In this document: positions 10,550 to 22,539 of the stretch, piece after piece
Layout: every line of letters begins with the position of its first letter
How positions within the stretch are numbered: position 1 is the first letter of the stretch
NCBI GenBank assembly: GCA_026826555.1
Contig: JAKSZT010053836.1
Coordinates: 6,861,084-6,925,083, forward strand
Source of the DNA: Tolypeutes matacus
Lineage: Eukaryota > Chordata > Mammalia > Cingulata > Chlamyphoridae
Direction: 5' to 3'
Length of the DNA stretch: 64,000 nucleotides
Translations under genes and position numbers: made by a program
Notes under the pieces: model-generated
What the model was told of the DNA's origin: nothing
The model's input: the letters and a program-made list of their open reading frames with translations, nothing else
Database searches by the model: none

Positions 10550-10888
10550 AGTATTAGTCAGTGTTCTTCAGAGAACAGAATCAATAATATATTATTTGAA
10601 GAGATTTATTTTAAGGAATTGCCTCATGTGATTGGGGGGTTAACAAGTCCAAGATATACAAGGCAGGTTGTCAGGCTGGAAACTTGGCAGGAGCTGACAT
10701 TGCAGTCTGTAGAGACAGAATTTCTTCTCCAGGAAACCTCAATTTTTGCTTTTAAGACCTTGAATTGATTGGATGAGGCCCACCCACATTATCAAGCCAG
10801 CAACTTCACAGCAACATGTAGACTAATGTTTGACCAAACAATTGGGCACCATAGCTTGGCCAAGTTGACACATAAAATTAACATCACA
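10550..10888 (-). mobile_element. MLT2-like ERVL LTR (minus)
   Basis: On the plus strand it begins AGTATTAGTCAGTGTTCTTC and ends GACACATAAAATTAACATCA. The reverse complement therefore runs from TGTGATGTTAATTTTATGTG to GAACACTGACTAATA, the ends of an MLT2-class ERVL LTR. It shares those ends with the LTR at 28739-29184. No internal sequence is attached. Confidence 0.75.
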
Positions 10889-11049
10889 CTGATCCAGGAC
10901 ACATGGGAATGGCCAGAGCAGTTGGTAGTCCATGCTCCTCAGGAAAGTCCTCTACTCTGGCTCACTTTAATTGTGACATGGTCAATAGATGAGACGAGTC
11001 CCACCCAATGCCCCTTTTTAGAAAGGAGATCATTACACGGGAGCCTTCC

Positions 11050-12170
11050 ATAATTCCTCCTTTGCCCTCCAACCAATATTACAGCTTCACATGTAAGAGG
11101 ACATCAGTCCATCCTGTTTTTATTTTCACTGCTGCTTGACTGGAAAACACTAGCTGCTTACCAGAGATGTACACTTAAATCCCAACTCTGTAAACCAAAA
11201 TTTGAGGAAGGAGCCACTTTCCTTTCATTAATTTTACTAAAGACCACTCTGGTGGAGAGAGGCCCCTGATGCACAGGAGCCTGTGGGCAGCTCTGGTCCC
11301 CACAGAGTTTCTTGGGGGAAGGAAAGGCGGTGGAGGGGAGAAGCCAGCCCAGGATAGAGGAAGCCTCCTCTCGGCCCTGCTGATCTGGTGAGTCGCCGTG
11401 GGACCATCGGACTGTCTCAGTCTGTTTCTTCATCTGTCAAAATGATGGCCTCTTGGGTCCTTTCTGGCTCCAAAGTTCTCTGTCTCCTCCAGAAAGGAGT
11501 CCACAGGACTACAAAGCATTGTATTTTAATCCTGAGTTTAATTTATTCATAGAAACCAGAGGGGAGTAGCAGCAACTTATTTCATTAAGTGTCCTTTTAT
11601 TTCTCTGAAAAGTAAGCCAACTCATTGTACTACGAGCAGATACATAAAAGCTAGAAGCTGACCTTACAGCATCCAAGAACAATCCCTGACTCCAGCCAAG
11701 ATGAACATTGGGAATTTCCTTCTGAGCAGAGGTTCAAGGGTCCAAATCAGTAATGCCTTTGTCTTGGATCCGTGCAGCCCACAGTCTTGCTACCTCCCAC
11801 CAGGAGGAACCATATTTGGGAGACGGTTATATTGCAAGAAAACCTTACATGTTTGCCAAATTGGAGGGTTGGGTAATTACAATTCCCTGACTTCATGTAG
11901 GTGGTTTCTTCAAAGGCCTTCATTTATTTGCTGCTTAGTTTAGAAGAAATCTCATTTATGCAATTTCTTTTTCTCCCAGGGAGGCTAAGGGTTCAATACA
12001 GCTAATGGACTAAGTATCACTGACTTTAATATAGTTCCAGGCAACCTAATGCTAAAGCAATTTGTTGATTTGATAATATAAAACGCATTTTTATTGAGAA
12101 TGGAGAATTAACTACTTAGGTGTCCGTTCAGAAAACAATGTAGCTGCTAAAAGGCACTTGTTTCTCAAGA
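11050..12170. other. Unique non-coding sequence
   Basis: No repeat or exon is recognised. Short frames here (for example minus-strand 11158-11433) have no support. Confidence 0.4.
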
Positions 12171-12171
12171 A

Positions 12172-12232
12172 AGAAAAGGGAGGAAGGGAGGGAGGGAAGG
12201 AAGGAAAGAAAGAAGGAAAGGAAAAAAAGGAA
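12172..12232. repeat. Purine (GGAA)n-like low-complexity tract
   Basis: An imperfect AAGG/GGAA tract such as GGGAGGAAGGGAGGGAGGGA runs for about 60 bp, all purines on the plus strand. Confidence 0.85.
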
Positions 12233-12282
12233 AAACAGGGTAAGTTTATACATGCTCTGACTCAACCCCTGGCAGAGTAGCT

Positions 12283-12593
12283 CAGCCCTGTCCAATATAA
12301 ATAGGATATAAGGAACATGTGTAATTTTCTAGTAGTCACATTTTTTAAAAAGCAAAAAATAGAAAAATAGGTGAAACAAATTTTAATAACATTTTTATTT
12401 AACCTAATGTATCTAAAATATTAACATTTCAACATGTAATTAATGTAAAGATTATTGGTAAAATATTTCACATTCTCTTTTTTTTCTAAGTCCTTGCAGT
12501 CTGGTATGTGTCATGCACTTGGAGCACATGACCCAGACTAGCCACATTTCAAGTGCTCGACAGCCACGTGGCCGCCATATTGGACAGTGCAGG
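12283..12593 (+). mobile_element. hAT/Charlie-like non-autonomous DNA transposon
   Basis: Terminal inverted repeats are visible: CAGCCCTGTCCAATATAA at the left and CATATTGGACAGTGCAG at the right. The interior contains TTTTCTAGTAGTCACATT and GCCACATTTCAAGTGCTCGA, wording of a widespread mammalian relic. No transposase is encoded. The 8-bp target duplication is not preserved. The exact family is uncertain. Confidence 0.65.
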
Positions 12594-13019
12594 TCTGAAA
12601 GGACAACGGTGACTTCCTATTCCTCTAAGCCAAATGGCCTTATCCCGCGTCCAAGCCTCTGCCTCCCTCTCTTTGATGTCTCTGCTATGTGTGCAACATT
12701 TGACTGCCCACTCCTTGATATTTTCTTCTCTCTCGGTCTACAAGATCCAATGTTCCTGGCTCATTTCCTGTCCTTCCAACGGTGCATCCACAGTTCTCTC
12801 TTGTTACCCTCGAAGCATAAGTTGCCTTCCTTTTTCCCTCTACTCATACAGCTCCCAAGCCCAGGTTCCCAGACCAAATTTCACTCCTAGTTCCAGCCAC
12901 ACGTTTCCAGTTGCCTGAAAAACATCTCTACCTGGCATTTCACCAACACTCAAAATCAAATGTTCAAGACCAACACTAGCTTCTCCCCCTACCCATACCA
13001 GCTATCTTCCCTGTCATCC

Positions 13020-13160
13020 AATTATTGCCCTTGCCACCAGTATCAATGCACAAATATTTTGTAAACACTTACTACATGCCAGGCATGAAGATACAGCAGT
13101 GGACAAACCAGACAAAAATTACTGTCTTCATGGAGCCAGCATTTTAGCAAAGACAATAAA
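13020..13160 (+). mobile_element. Ancient interspersed repeat (family uncertain)
   Basis: Wording such as CACTTACTACATGCCAGGCA, ATACAGCAGTGGACAAACCA and CATGGAGCCAGCATTTTAG recurs in diverged form at 22540-22690 and 52310-52510. It is an old repeat found in all placental mammals. I cannot fix the family, but an L1M or L2-type LINE segment is likely. Confidence 0.5.
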
Positions 13161-13359
13161 ACCGAGTGATGGGAAGCCTAGAGGGATGGGCTGTGGAGGC
13201 CACTGTGAGGGCTTTGGGCACCGGAGCTTGAATGGAGGACTGATTTCTCTCTTCCCACACCTCTTCATGCATTAAGTCTCCAGGGTTGACCCTCCAGATG
13301 TCTCTTGATTCCATTCTCCACTCCCCATTTATCCAAGTCCCCACCACCCTAATGTTGGA

Positions 13360-13870
13360 AGGTTATTCTCCCTAAAGCACAGCTGTGGTCACATTCTCCT
13401 TTTTTCACGACCTATCCCCAGCAACTTTTGAATAAAGCCTCTGGTGAACCACTCAGTGACCCCTTCTACCATCTACCCTTCCCTACTCGCTCCAGCCAGC
13501 TGGGACTCCTAGTAATTCACTTTGCCTGCCTTATCATTTACCTAACTCCCGTTGTTATCTCCTCTTGGAATATATTGTGTCACTACTTAGTTGAATGAAT
13601 AGACACAGTATTTTGCATGAACATCTCCCTTATCCAGTCTTCCCCAAGTGGTAGTTCCTTCTTTGAATTCTCATGGCATTTTGCATTTGTCTTTGTTAGG
13701 ATATTTGCCATATTTTGACTTGCGTTATGGTTATTCTTGTCTTATCTTCTCTTCTAAATTTGTCCAGGGAACTTGCCTTTTTGATCTATACAGTCCTCAT
13801 AGTTCCCAGGGCTGCTTCTCTCCCCTCCCCACCCCCCTCACTGGGGCACCAAGTATTTGTTGAATTTCTT
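13360..13870 (+). mobile_element. L2 LINE fragment
   Basis: L2-type wording GGTTATTCTCCCTAAAGCAC and GCTGTGGTCACATTCTCC is followed by a CCCCAGCAACTTTTGAATAA segment and, near the end, CAAGTATTTGTTGAATTTC. The element is diverged, with broken frames. Confidence 0.6.
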
Positions 13871-14039
13871 AGTGAATATAATAGTGAATCACAGTAACAT
13901 AATTAGCTGCCATGTTATATGACTGTGTGATGACAATAGAATAGATATTTTCTTTCTTTTCTCTAATATCCACAAGCATATAGTATTAGTTTTATTATTA
14001 AAATAAAACATTCATAATTTTTTTTAATCACTAAAAGCC

Positions 14040-14168
14040 ATGCCCAGTTGTCAATCATCAGGCAAGAAATTTAACCTCTCTGAGCCTGTATCCTTAGCTG
14101 TAAAAGGAGGACAAGGATTCTTACTTCATAGAGTTGTAGTGAGAATTAATATGAAGTCACGTGTTTAA
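14040..14168 (+). mobile_element. MIR, 5' part (interrupted)
   Basis: MIR wording TAACCTCTCTGAGCCTGTAT and ATAGAGTTGTAGTGAGAATT runs into a SINE insertion at 14179. The MIR resumes at 14612. Confidence 0.8.
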
Positions 14169-14178
14169 GATATAGGTG

Positions 14179-14601
14179 GGGGGCAGATGTGGCTCAAATG
14201 GTTGGGCGTCTGTCTGCCATATGGAGGGACCTGGGACCTCCCAGTAAAATAAAAAATATATATATAGAAGGCACATGGGCTGCCAGGCTGTGTGCCGGTG
14301 AGCCGCCAAGGTCCCGGGAGCCATGCAGCAAGATGAAGACCTAACAGGGAAGAGACAAGACAAGATGCTCCGAAAGCTCTGAAAATCAGGAACCGCGGTG
14401 GCGCAGGAGGCAGAACACCTCTCTCCTACATCGGAGGTCTCCAGGATCGAATCCTGGTGAAGACTGGAAGAGGAGGATGAGAAGAGATGGCAGGAAACAG
14501 GCACAGAGACTTGCCCAGCGAATGGACACAAAAACAGCAAATGGGGAAGGGGGGGGTTAAAATGGATAAAGTAAATAAAAAAATCTTAAAAAAAAAAAAA
14601 T
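14179..14601 (+). mobile_element. Composite dimeric SINE (DAS-like)
   Basis: Target-site duplication GATATAGGTG lies at 14169-14178 and 14602-14611. The first tRNA-like head starts GGCAGATGTGGCTCAAATGG. A linker with TATATATATAG and a CATGCAGCAAGATGAAGACC segment follows. A second, different tRNA-like head begins near 14391 (AACCGCGGTGGCGCAGGAGG) with B box GGATCGAATCC. The tail has AAATAAAAAAATC and poly(A). Two unlike heads in one unit with a single flanking duplication indicate one composite insertion. It split a MIR. Confidence 0.85.
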
Positions 14602-14611
14602 GATATAGGTG

Positions 14612-14660
14612 CCTAGCTAGGCATGTGGTAGGTGCTCAATGAAAGACTGATGATGATGGT
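14612..14660 (+). mobile_element. MIR, 3' part
   Basis: The MIR resumes after the SINE with CTAGGCATGTGGTAGGTGCT followed by CAATGAAAGA, the usual MIR 3' end. Confidence 0.75.
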
Positions 14661-14720
14661 GGCGGTGGTGGTGGTGGTGGTGGTGGTGGTGGTGGTGATG
14701 GTGGTCAGGGTGATGGTGAT
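14656..14720. repeat. (GGT)n / (GATGGT) microsatellite
   Basis: GATGATGGTGGCGGTGGT leads into eleven or so GGT triplets, then GATGGTGGTCAGGGTGATG. It grew at the 3' end of the MIR and creates an artificial poly-valine reading frame. Confidence 0.9.
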
Positions 14721-15039
14721 AACTAAGACTTTCAAAGAACTAAAAATGAAGGGCTTAAAGGAGAAGGTTCTGGCCAGGTGGCTGAATGACTACAGCTCTC
14801 AATGTGAGATAATTGAATTTTCCCTTTATCTGGTGCTATTCACAAGAGCAAAAGTCTTTTGTTATATTCATACAAGATTCCAGGAATATCAATTCCCATT
14901 TCCAAAACTTTGAACCATAGAAATTTCATGCTGGGACTACAGATGACTGAAAAGGGAAAAATGCACTGGGTTTGGCTATTTGGTGTGAGGAACTGTGTAA
15001 ACTATCATATTGGGTATACATAGAGTTCTTAAAAAGCAG

Positions 15040-15260
15040 CAACTTTTTCCCATAAAAATTTTGTAATCTTCATTTTTATATTATAAAATAATGCATCTTT
15101 ATTGTAGAAGAGAAAATTTGGACGATACAGAAAACTATAAAAAAGACAATGAAATCACTCATAATCCCACTATCTAGGGAGAATGACTGTGTATATTTGG
15201 GATATATTTTTCTGGTCTGTTTTTTCCCCCTGTAATAATGGAGTGGGAGGAGCCTTCATC
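15040..15260. mobile_element. Possible old L1/MER-type fragment
   Basis: Wording such as ATAATGCATCTTTATTGTAG, ATCCCACTATCTAGGGAGA and GGATATATTTTTCTGGTCTG resembles segments of old L1-type repeats. It is too diverged to be sure. Confidence 0.35.
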
Positions 15261-16080
15261 TCCTTACTCTGCTACTGTTTAACATTAAGTTAAAAATATT
15301 TGAATTCATTTTTCTCTAACTATCAATGGCAAGAATAAAATAATACCTATTGCCTTTCTCTTATGTAAGACATAAAATTTGGTACATCATTACTTACTTT
15401 CTCCTTCCAATCAGTCCCAGTGTTGGTTTGTTTAATATGAGATTTGGGGCCCAAATTATCATTTTTAATACTATGTATCTTCTCTTTCAATAATTATTTT
15501 GATATTTACATTGTTTTATATCCACATTAACAATAAGTATTTAAATTAACATATTTAATTGGTTTCATGGTTTACCATGGGTGACTTCCCCATTCTTAAG
15601 TTATTGATTTTTATTTCATCTCTCAGTTGACTGGTATCCTTCAATTAATTTTTTCAGGTTGGCTATGCAGGTAGTTGATTTTCTGAAATCTTGAATAATA
15701 ATATTTTGTGAGCATTAACTTGGCTGAATGTAGAGTTAGTGGTTCACAAACACTTCCCCCTAAATATTCTGTAGCTGTTGTTCAATTACCTCTTTTTGTA
15801 TGTGTAACAGGAGAAATCTAAAGCCATACTTATATTTATTCATTTGCAGTCATTTGGGTGGATGCTTACAGGTTTTAAGTTTTTTTTCTTTACCCTTGAA
15901 ATTAAAAAAAAAAATCTTTAGGGTAAATCCATTGGTCTATTTAATAAATTTTCTCTGATGCTTAAAGGCCCTTTCTCATCTGTTGTCTGTAGTAATTTAC
16001 AATGACCAGTTTGGTAGCAGGGTCAGGAATAATGGATTCCAGGTGTCTGAAATACAGGCCAGCCTTGAGCTTTTTAAATA
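15260..16080. other. AT-rich unique sequence
   Basis: No repeat, exon or RNA gene is recognised. It is possibly very diverged LINE sequence. Confidence 0.35.
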
Positions 16081-16084
16081 ACTG

Positions 16085-16270
16085 AAAGACAGTGTGATGT
16101 GGTAGAAGGAACTCAGCCTATGGGGTCAGCTGCATGCCATGGACACATTACCTGATTTCTCTCTAAGTCTTGGTTAACTAATTGTGAGGGGGAATAGGAA
16201 TAACTTCCTTTCAGATTTGTTGTGAAGAATTAACATGGTCACATAAATAAATTATCAATAAATCACATCT
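16085..16270 (+). mobile_element. MIR SINE relic
   Basis: MIR order is seen: GTGTGATGTGGTAGAAGGAA, CACATTACCTGATTTCTCTC, then AGATTTGTTGTGAAGAATTA and CAATAAATCAC. The element is diverged and has no visible target duplication. Confidence 0.7.
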
Positions 16271-16687
16271 ACTTTTCTGCAATATGTGGAGAGCAATTCT
16301 TCCCCTAGGCCAGGACCACAGAACTTTGGTTCAAGAAGTCATATTCCATCTTGAGACTCAGGGTTGCTCTTCTTTCTAACTGGAAAGGGTCTTGGAAATG
16401 TGGTTCCATCCTTGCAGGATGAGTACATCTGAGGGGAGCAGTATGCCTGCCAAGAGATTGAATGAGCATCAGGAGCTCGAATCCAGTTATGGGAGCATAA
16501 ACTCTAGCCCTGGGAAGGGGGTGGGGGAAGAAGTGCTGGAAGAGCAAAATATAAACATGCTGTTGTCCTCTTGGTCACTAACTAATGCCTCTGGACCATG
16601 TGTTGAATATTCCTGTTGTGCCTGTCTTTTCCATCATGACTCAGAACTGGTGTTAGTAGATCCCTTTAGATCACTGAACCTCACCTC

Positions 16688-16856
16688 TCAAAGAGTAGTG
16701 CATAGGCCAGCAGCTTCAGCATCACCAAGGAGCTTGCCAGAAATGCAGAATCTCAGGTTCCACTCTGGAGCAGTTGAATCAGAATCTGCATTTCAACAAG
16801 ATTGCCAAGGGATTCATATGCACTTCAAAGTTCAAGAAGCTCTAGTTTAGGCTATA
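16688..16856 (+). mobile_element. hAT-Charlie MER5/MER20-like relic
   Basis: Wording GGCCAGCAGCTTCAGCATCA, CAGAAATGCAGAATCTCAGG and GAATCAGAATCTGCATTTCA is typical of the MER5/MER20 group of short hAT elements. It ends near CAAGAAGCTCTAG. It lies inside a long plus-strand open frame (16392-16850) that is therefore unlikely to be coding. Confidence 0.65.
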
Positions 16857-16869
16857 CCTTCAAACACCA

Positions 16870-19800
16870 TATTGGTCTGGACAGGAAGAGTTTTAGGTGG
16901 CTTCTTTGTCACTAACCAGTGATTTTTTTCACGTCTTTTTGAAATAGAAATGAAACCAAGACAGAGGATTCTAGAAGAATTGAAAGTAAGACAAGTAAAA
17001 TTTTGAAACATAGAATAACAGTCCAGTGGTTTCCTACACAGTCAATTTGGGAAGGTGGGGAAGGGCCTAGTTCTCCTCTCTGAGCCACCTCACCCTACTT
17101 CTTAGCTGGCACTACAGGATCATTCTTCTCTGAGCATCCTCTTTGACAGCCCCCAGAGCCAAGAGCCACAATCAGAACACCCATGGCTTGTGGGGCTTCC
17201 GCATACCTAATTCAGGGGGTCACACCATGTTGGCTATAACAGTGCATGTATAAGGAGCAAAGACAGGGCCTTGGCTGGACAGACATTGGCATGGAACAGA
17301 ATCAACATGAAACAGAAACGGGCTTCTGTAGGTGTTCTGTGGTCCCAGCCTTGACCTCTCTCTGGAGTTCCCTCACACTCTTCCACTCCCATATGGAAAG
17401 TAGTTGTTCCCAGCACTAGCCTCTGGATTCTGGCCAGAAGCAGAGCTGATGCAGACACTAGTGACAACTCAAAGACTGGAGCTGCTAGCTTTACCCCAGC
17501 TTCGGCAACTCCAGAGTCCTCAAGGTTTCCCTGAGCTCTGTGGTTGCAAGCTTGTGAGGTGCAGGCTCTTCCCCGGGCCTAGCCTGTCCACCCAACTGGA
17601 ATTCTCAGGGGTAAAATGATCTGGAGTGGATGGTCTAAACACACTGAGTTTCTCTGTGGTGCCCACATCATTTCTCTGTGGCTTTCTTCATCAGTATGCA
17701 GCTGCATGAAGTCAGGAGGCAGGTCTGTCTCACAGTTTTTGGAACCCACTACAATGATGGGTACATAAGAGGCAAATGATATGTATTTGAACCTAAATCA
17801 CAGTGCAGAAAAGAGCCCACACCATCCAAGCCTGGAATAACGTAAAATAAGTTTAGTAAGAATATAAAGTTAATACCTAAATTAGTGATGGTGGCCACTG
17901 ACGTCTTATAGGGGGGGTGGCATGATTCTGCTCTATTGCAGAAAATATCCTCGGGGGGTTGGTGGGCATTTGGTGGAGGAAGGAGCCGCCCCTTGGGCAC
18001 GGTCTTCCTGAGAAGGGGGAAAAATAGAAAGCACCAAAGCAAAATAAAATGGGGAGAATGTGAAGATTTCAGGGTAGCCTAGCTGGAGAGGATGGAATGG
18101 ACTGAGGACAGGAAAAATGAAAGAGAAGCTGGGACTGATAAACCAGTTCCAGAGAACAAAACAGGTTCTAGCAACACAGTGGGAGACCAGACAACCAGGG
18201 CCTGAGAAGGAAAAGCAGGCAGAGGTCAGGGCTATGTAATATCCTATAGGACTCCAAGAAGTCACCTCCAAGCCTTCAGTAAAGTCTGCCAAGTGTCAAA
18301 CCTTGCAATAGGGGTGCTTGTGGAAAGGGAGCTGCATCCCACATTTTGGTGCATGAGAGAGAAAGGCAGAGGAGAATACAAGGGCCCAAGACATCAATTT
18401 GTTGATCAAGGAAACTCTGAATCAGGGAATTCAGGAAAGTCTCTGAGGCCTGGACTCATGAGCTGAGCCCCAGGCTCTGTCAGGAATCTACAGAGACCTT
18501 GGAGTAGAGGCAAGATGGCTCCTGAATGTGGAGTAGGGGCACGAGCCAGGAAAAATCGTAGAAAAGAGGAATGGCTTCTTTTGAAGGAAGACAGGAAGAT
18601 TTAGAGACACACTGGTAGCTGGGACATGGGTTACATAAGACCTGCCCAACTGACTGAGCCATTTCTGGCTTTTGCAGGTATAAATCTTTAGGCTGTAGAA
18701 GCTGCCAGTGCATGACTAAGTTTTAGTTGCAGTGTTGTAAAACTTCTCTGGAAATTCCTGGACTTAAGTGAAAATTGTCACTGTAAAGTGACAAATGAAC
18801 CCGAATAACCAGGGTTGGATGACCTCCACCAGTTGCCAGGTTGCTCCCAATGAAAACAAAGCCTTCCCCCCTTAAAGGGACACATACACTGAGTACCCCA
18901 TAGGCCTTCTGATCCCAAAGCCCACTCACCCTGAGGAAGAAAGGCCTTTTCAAAGAAACCCACCTGAGTTGGGCTCTGTGGCTCTATGGAAAAATAAGAA
19001 TATTCACAGTGGTGCAGTGAGGGAAAATAAATGATCTACTTACTTGGAGAGAACTATTTCAGAGAAAAATTATATTAATAAAAACAGATGGTTCCTTTGT
19101 TTCCAATAGTCGCCTATAAATTCTCCATTTTTCTGTTCTGCAGACTTGAAATTGACATTTCTCAACATGAGTCAGTTGACAAGAAAATTGAGAAAACAAA
19201 ACAATGAGTGCCAGTGTTTTATTATTTTTTTTTCCTTCATTTCAGTCCAAAAGTTTAGATAAGCCTTAAAAAAAATGAAAAGGAAGTCAATGGTCTGTTT
19301 TTAGAAGCCTCCAGTAGTTCCCTTGCTGAAGCTGCTGGGCAGATTGGTAGAGACACTTTATCTAGCTGCTGCACATCTGGAATGTTGCAGTTATCCTGCT
19401 GGTATTCCATGCAAAATAGCAACTGGGAAAAAAAAAAAAGCCTTTGGTTTTCCGACACATATGGTTTCATAGCCTTTTCCAGAGGTGAAATCCAGGCTTG
19501 AGCTGTAGAAAATTGCTGCCTTTGGCTCAAAAGTCACAGTTTAGCAAGTGGTGTGTTTCAGGGGAACTGGTGGGCCTGAAGATTAATTTATATTTGCAGC
19601 CTCCTGGGGCCCAATCAGCCACTTGGCTTGCAGAACCACCATCTTGAGTGTTGCAATACACACCAGGGGCGGGGAAGAATGCGGCACAAATGTCACCAAG
19701 GAGAACAGCCCCAATGTCTGCACATCTTCTGGGTTGTGCAATTTCTCCCAAATGACCACCACATATACAAAATGCGTGATGGTAGATATCCGTGTCTTCC

Positions 19801-20440
19801 CCTGCCCAGGTAATGCCTGCTAGGTCCTGTATACCTGAGGTGACGGCTCTTCTCCCAGCCACGTGACCAACCTGTGATACTTCCTGCCAGGACTACTGAT
19901 GGATATGAAAGTAGAAGCTGCAGTGACCGGTAGGGACCCCAGCAGCCAACTAACCAAGCTTGACTATTTCACCAAACACGGTAGAAGATACGTTAGAAAG
20001 GCCATGGGGCTCTAAATGGAGTGAATCGGCTTAGTAAAGAGTCCTGCTTGCACCCTAAGTAGCAATAAATCCTAAAGGATGTTGCATTGTCCATGTATGA
20101 CTTTTAGAAATGGGATGAAATTTTGGGTGTGGAGATCAGTGCATAAATCTAAATAAATAAATAATACTGTCTGCCTTGGTTCTGATTTATAATCCCGAGG
20201 TCCATGGCATTTTGCTTATCATTAAAGTGCTTTGGGAAATGGTGTTTTCTTTAGCAAAGTGGCAAATGAAAATGAGAAAAGCAAATGGAATCCCAATCCC
20301 AAGCTTTGCACAGTGCTTAGTTTGTACATTAACACAGATTCCAGCCCTGCATTCTTCATAAAAGCCTGCTTTGTCTCTGCCTCCTGTGAACTCATGCCTC
20401 GTTCATCATGTCCCTCATTTTGCTTAGAGCATTTGCTGAC
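16870..20440. other. Largely unique non-coding sequence
   Basis: About 3.5 kb in which I recognise no certain repeat. Several short frames on both strands (for example minus 17933-18292 and 19527-19862) have no domain resemblance. The minus-strand frame over 19527-19862 overlaps plus-strand frames, a sign of chance. The block could hold diverged LTR sequence around 19560-19900. Confidence 0.4.
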
Positions 20441-20443
20441 TCT

Positions 20444-20444
20444 A

Positions 20445-20490
<46 letters not shown>
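20444..20490. repeat. (AAT)n microsatellite
   Basis: About 15 perfect AAT triplets, followed by ACCTTCCTAG. Confidence 0.95.
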
Positions 20491-20492
<2 letters not shown>

Positions 20493-20599
20493 CTTCCTAG
20501 ATATTTTTTATATTATCTCAACTCTTCTATAAGGCCTTGAAGGACAGATTTGTCCCTTTGTATGCCCAGCACCAAGTTCAGGGCCCTTCCTATAGATGG

Positions 20600-21100
20600 T
20601 ATAACAGTTTGGTATTATTTATGAATTTCAAAAATAGATATTGGATAATGTTTGTAAATTGGTCTTTTCCTCTGGGTACATTAGATTATATTGGATTCAG
20701 AGGTTTCACTCTTGCTTGTTTACATTATGTTAAGGCTTTGATTTGGCCAAATCTGTAAGATGTTGAGTCCCAGGGGGCAGGGACTCACAGAGAAAATGAC
20801 AAAGCAGATGAGTTAGTTGGAGTTTTTGAGCTGGAGCCGGGGAAGTAAACATATGGGAGAGAGCAGAGCAACTGAGCCCAGAGAGAAATGAGCCTGGGAA
20901 GAGAGGAACCCAGGAAACCTGAATCCTTGGAGACGTCAGCAGCCATCTTGCTCCAACACAAGGCAACAGACTTTGGCGAGGAAAATAACTTATGCTTTAT
21001 GGTCTGGTAACTGTAAGCTTCTACCCCAAATAAATGCCCTTTTAAAAAGCCAACAGATTTCTGGTATCTTGCATCAGCACCCCTTTGGCTGACTAATACA
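20600..21100 (+). mobile_element. Solo LTR, ERVL-like family A (copy 2)
   Basis: A perfect 5-bp target duplication (GATGG) lies at 20595-20599 and 21101-21105. The element begins TATAACAGTTTGGTATTATT (the expected TG mutated to TA) and ends TTGGCTGACTAATACA. A polyadenylation-like CCCAAATAAATGCCC sits at about 21024. At 501 bp it is the shortest of the four copies. It has no internal region, so it is a solo LTR. Confidence 0.85.
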
Positions 21101-21109
21101 GATGGCTTC

Positions 21110-21720
21110 AAAATAATTTAATGATGCAGAAAAAGTCTTATATATATATGGATATATGATATACCCCAAGCGTGGACAAGTATCCTGGAGTAGGAAATGA
21201 CAAGGAAGGCAGTTCAATTCAGCAAGTACTTGCTGATATCTTCTTGGGGTCATAGCAAAAAGTAACTAACAGAGGAGGAGCTCCTAATTCCAGAGCAAAT
21301 GTCACTGTGCTAGGCACTCAGCAGGGAGTGAAGACAATCTAGGCACAGGAATCAGAGCTTTAAGTGTGTAGCCTAGCCATGGGTTATGGAAATTTGCAGG
21401 AATTTTGAAAGCCAGTTATTAAACCATTGGCCATGATAGAAGTATTTACACCAAGGAAATCAGCAAACTCTACAAATCCAGGCTCTCCCTACATCTTTCC
21501 CCAGAGAGCTGGTTTGCCAGCACACTACTGGTAGTAAGCGATCATCTGTGGACAGGCAATAGTAATTTTTGAGCAAAGACTTCAAGCTGACTGTGACCTT
21601 AGTGGCTTTATTGCACAAGCAGTAGCCTCTCCCGCTGCTCTCCCCCTCACTCTCTCTTCCCGAGCTGGTCTCCTTGCTGTTCCACACACACCTTAGGAGA
21701 ATTTACTATTCTGTCTGCCT
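21110..21720. other. Unique non-coding sequence
   Basis: No recognisable repeat or exon. Confidence 0.4.
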
Positions 21721-22036
21721 GGAAAGATCTCCATGCCACCCCCCTCCCCACCCCCCATGTCTACTTGATTTCCCCCAATCTCCTTCTTAGATAGAACTTC
21801 CTTGACCTTCTGGTTTTAAATTACAGCCTTCCTCCACATTCCCTATCCTCTTTCCCTGCTTAGTTTGCTCCTCAGCTCTTATCACCTTCTAACAGGCTCT
21901 GTCTTCCTGAGTTTCCTGTTTATTGTCTTCTCCCACTAGGCTGTAAGCTCCCCAAGGGCAGAGATTTTAGTCTTGCTGGTTCATTTGTGTATCCTCAGGA
22001 CCTAGCTCAGCACCCTGTAGAAATAATTGAATGACT
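21720..22036 (+). mobile_element. L2 LINE 3' end
   Basis: The L2 3' hallmark is clear near 21940: AGGCTGTAAGCTCCCCAAGG, then TTGTGTATCCTCAGGACCTA and AATAATTGAATGACTAAAGG. The upstream part is diverged. Confidence 0.7.
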
Positions 22037-22299
22037 AAAGGAAAATCTTGCTTTTTGTCCTCAAACCCACTCCTTTTCCAGTCTACTAATGGACCCACCA
22101 TTTCACCAGTAGCTCAGAATAAAAACCTGAGCTACATCCAACCCGTAGGCAATTGCTGAAAACTTTACCATCAAAATATATCCTGAATCTGGCCATTTGC
22201 CTTCATACAATTGCCACAGCCCAAGCCACCACTATCCCATCAGGACAATTACAATTGCCTTCTAAGGAGTATTCCTGCTTCCAGCCTTGCCTATCCAGT

Positions 22300-22372
22300 C
22301 TCTCTCTCTCTCTCTCTCAATCTCTCTCTCTCTCCCACACATGCACACATACACATACACACACACACACAC
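22300..22372. repeat. (TC)n-(AC)n compound microsatellite
   Basis: A CTCTCTCTCTCTCTCTCA block with an interruption is followed by an ACACACACACAC block. Confidence 0.95.
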
Positions 22373-22419
22373 TGAGTAGTTCTTTTAAAATATCAAACAG
22401 AACACATGACTCCTCAACA

Positions 22420-22520
22420 GAAAACCCCCCAAAGACTTCTCACTACACTTAGAATAAAATCTATGCTACTCGACCTGACCCCTGCTAACTTCTCCAAACT
22501 CATCTCCACTGTTCTCTGTG
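22420..22520 (+). mobile_element. L2 LINE fragment
   Basis: The wording AAGACTTCTCACTACACTTA, GAATAAAATCTATGCTACTC and CGACCTGACCCCTGCTAAC corresponds to the L2 3' region ahead of its final hallmark. Confidence 0.6.
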
Positions 22521-22539
22521 CTTCAGCCACATTCATTCT

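Noticed and set aside
14391..14465. Second tRNA-like head as a standalone tRNA gene
   Set aside because: It lies within the composite SINE and lacks the folded arms of a tRNA in the rest of the sequence.
16392..16850. 152-codon frame
   Set aside because: Its second half runs through a MER5/MER20-like transposon relic.
19527..19862. 111-codon minus-strand frame as a retrogene
   Set aside because: No domain match comes to mind, two plus-strand frames overlap it, and no A-rich tail is seen.
22300..22372. Repeats resembling a CRISPR array
   Set aside because: Simple dinucleotide tracts without spacers. The host is a mammal.
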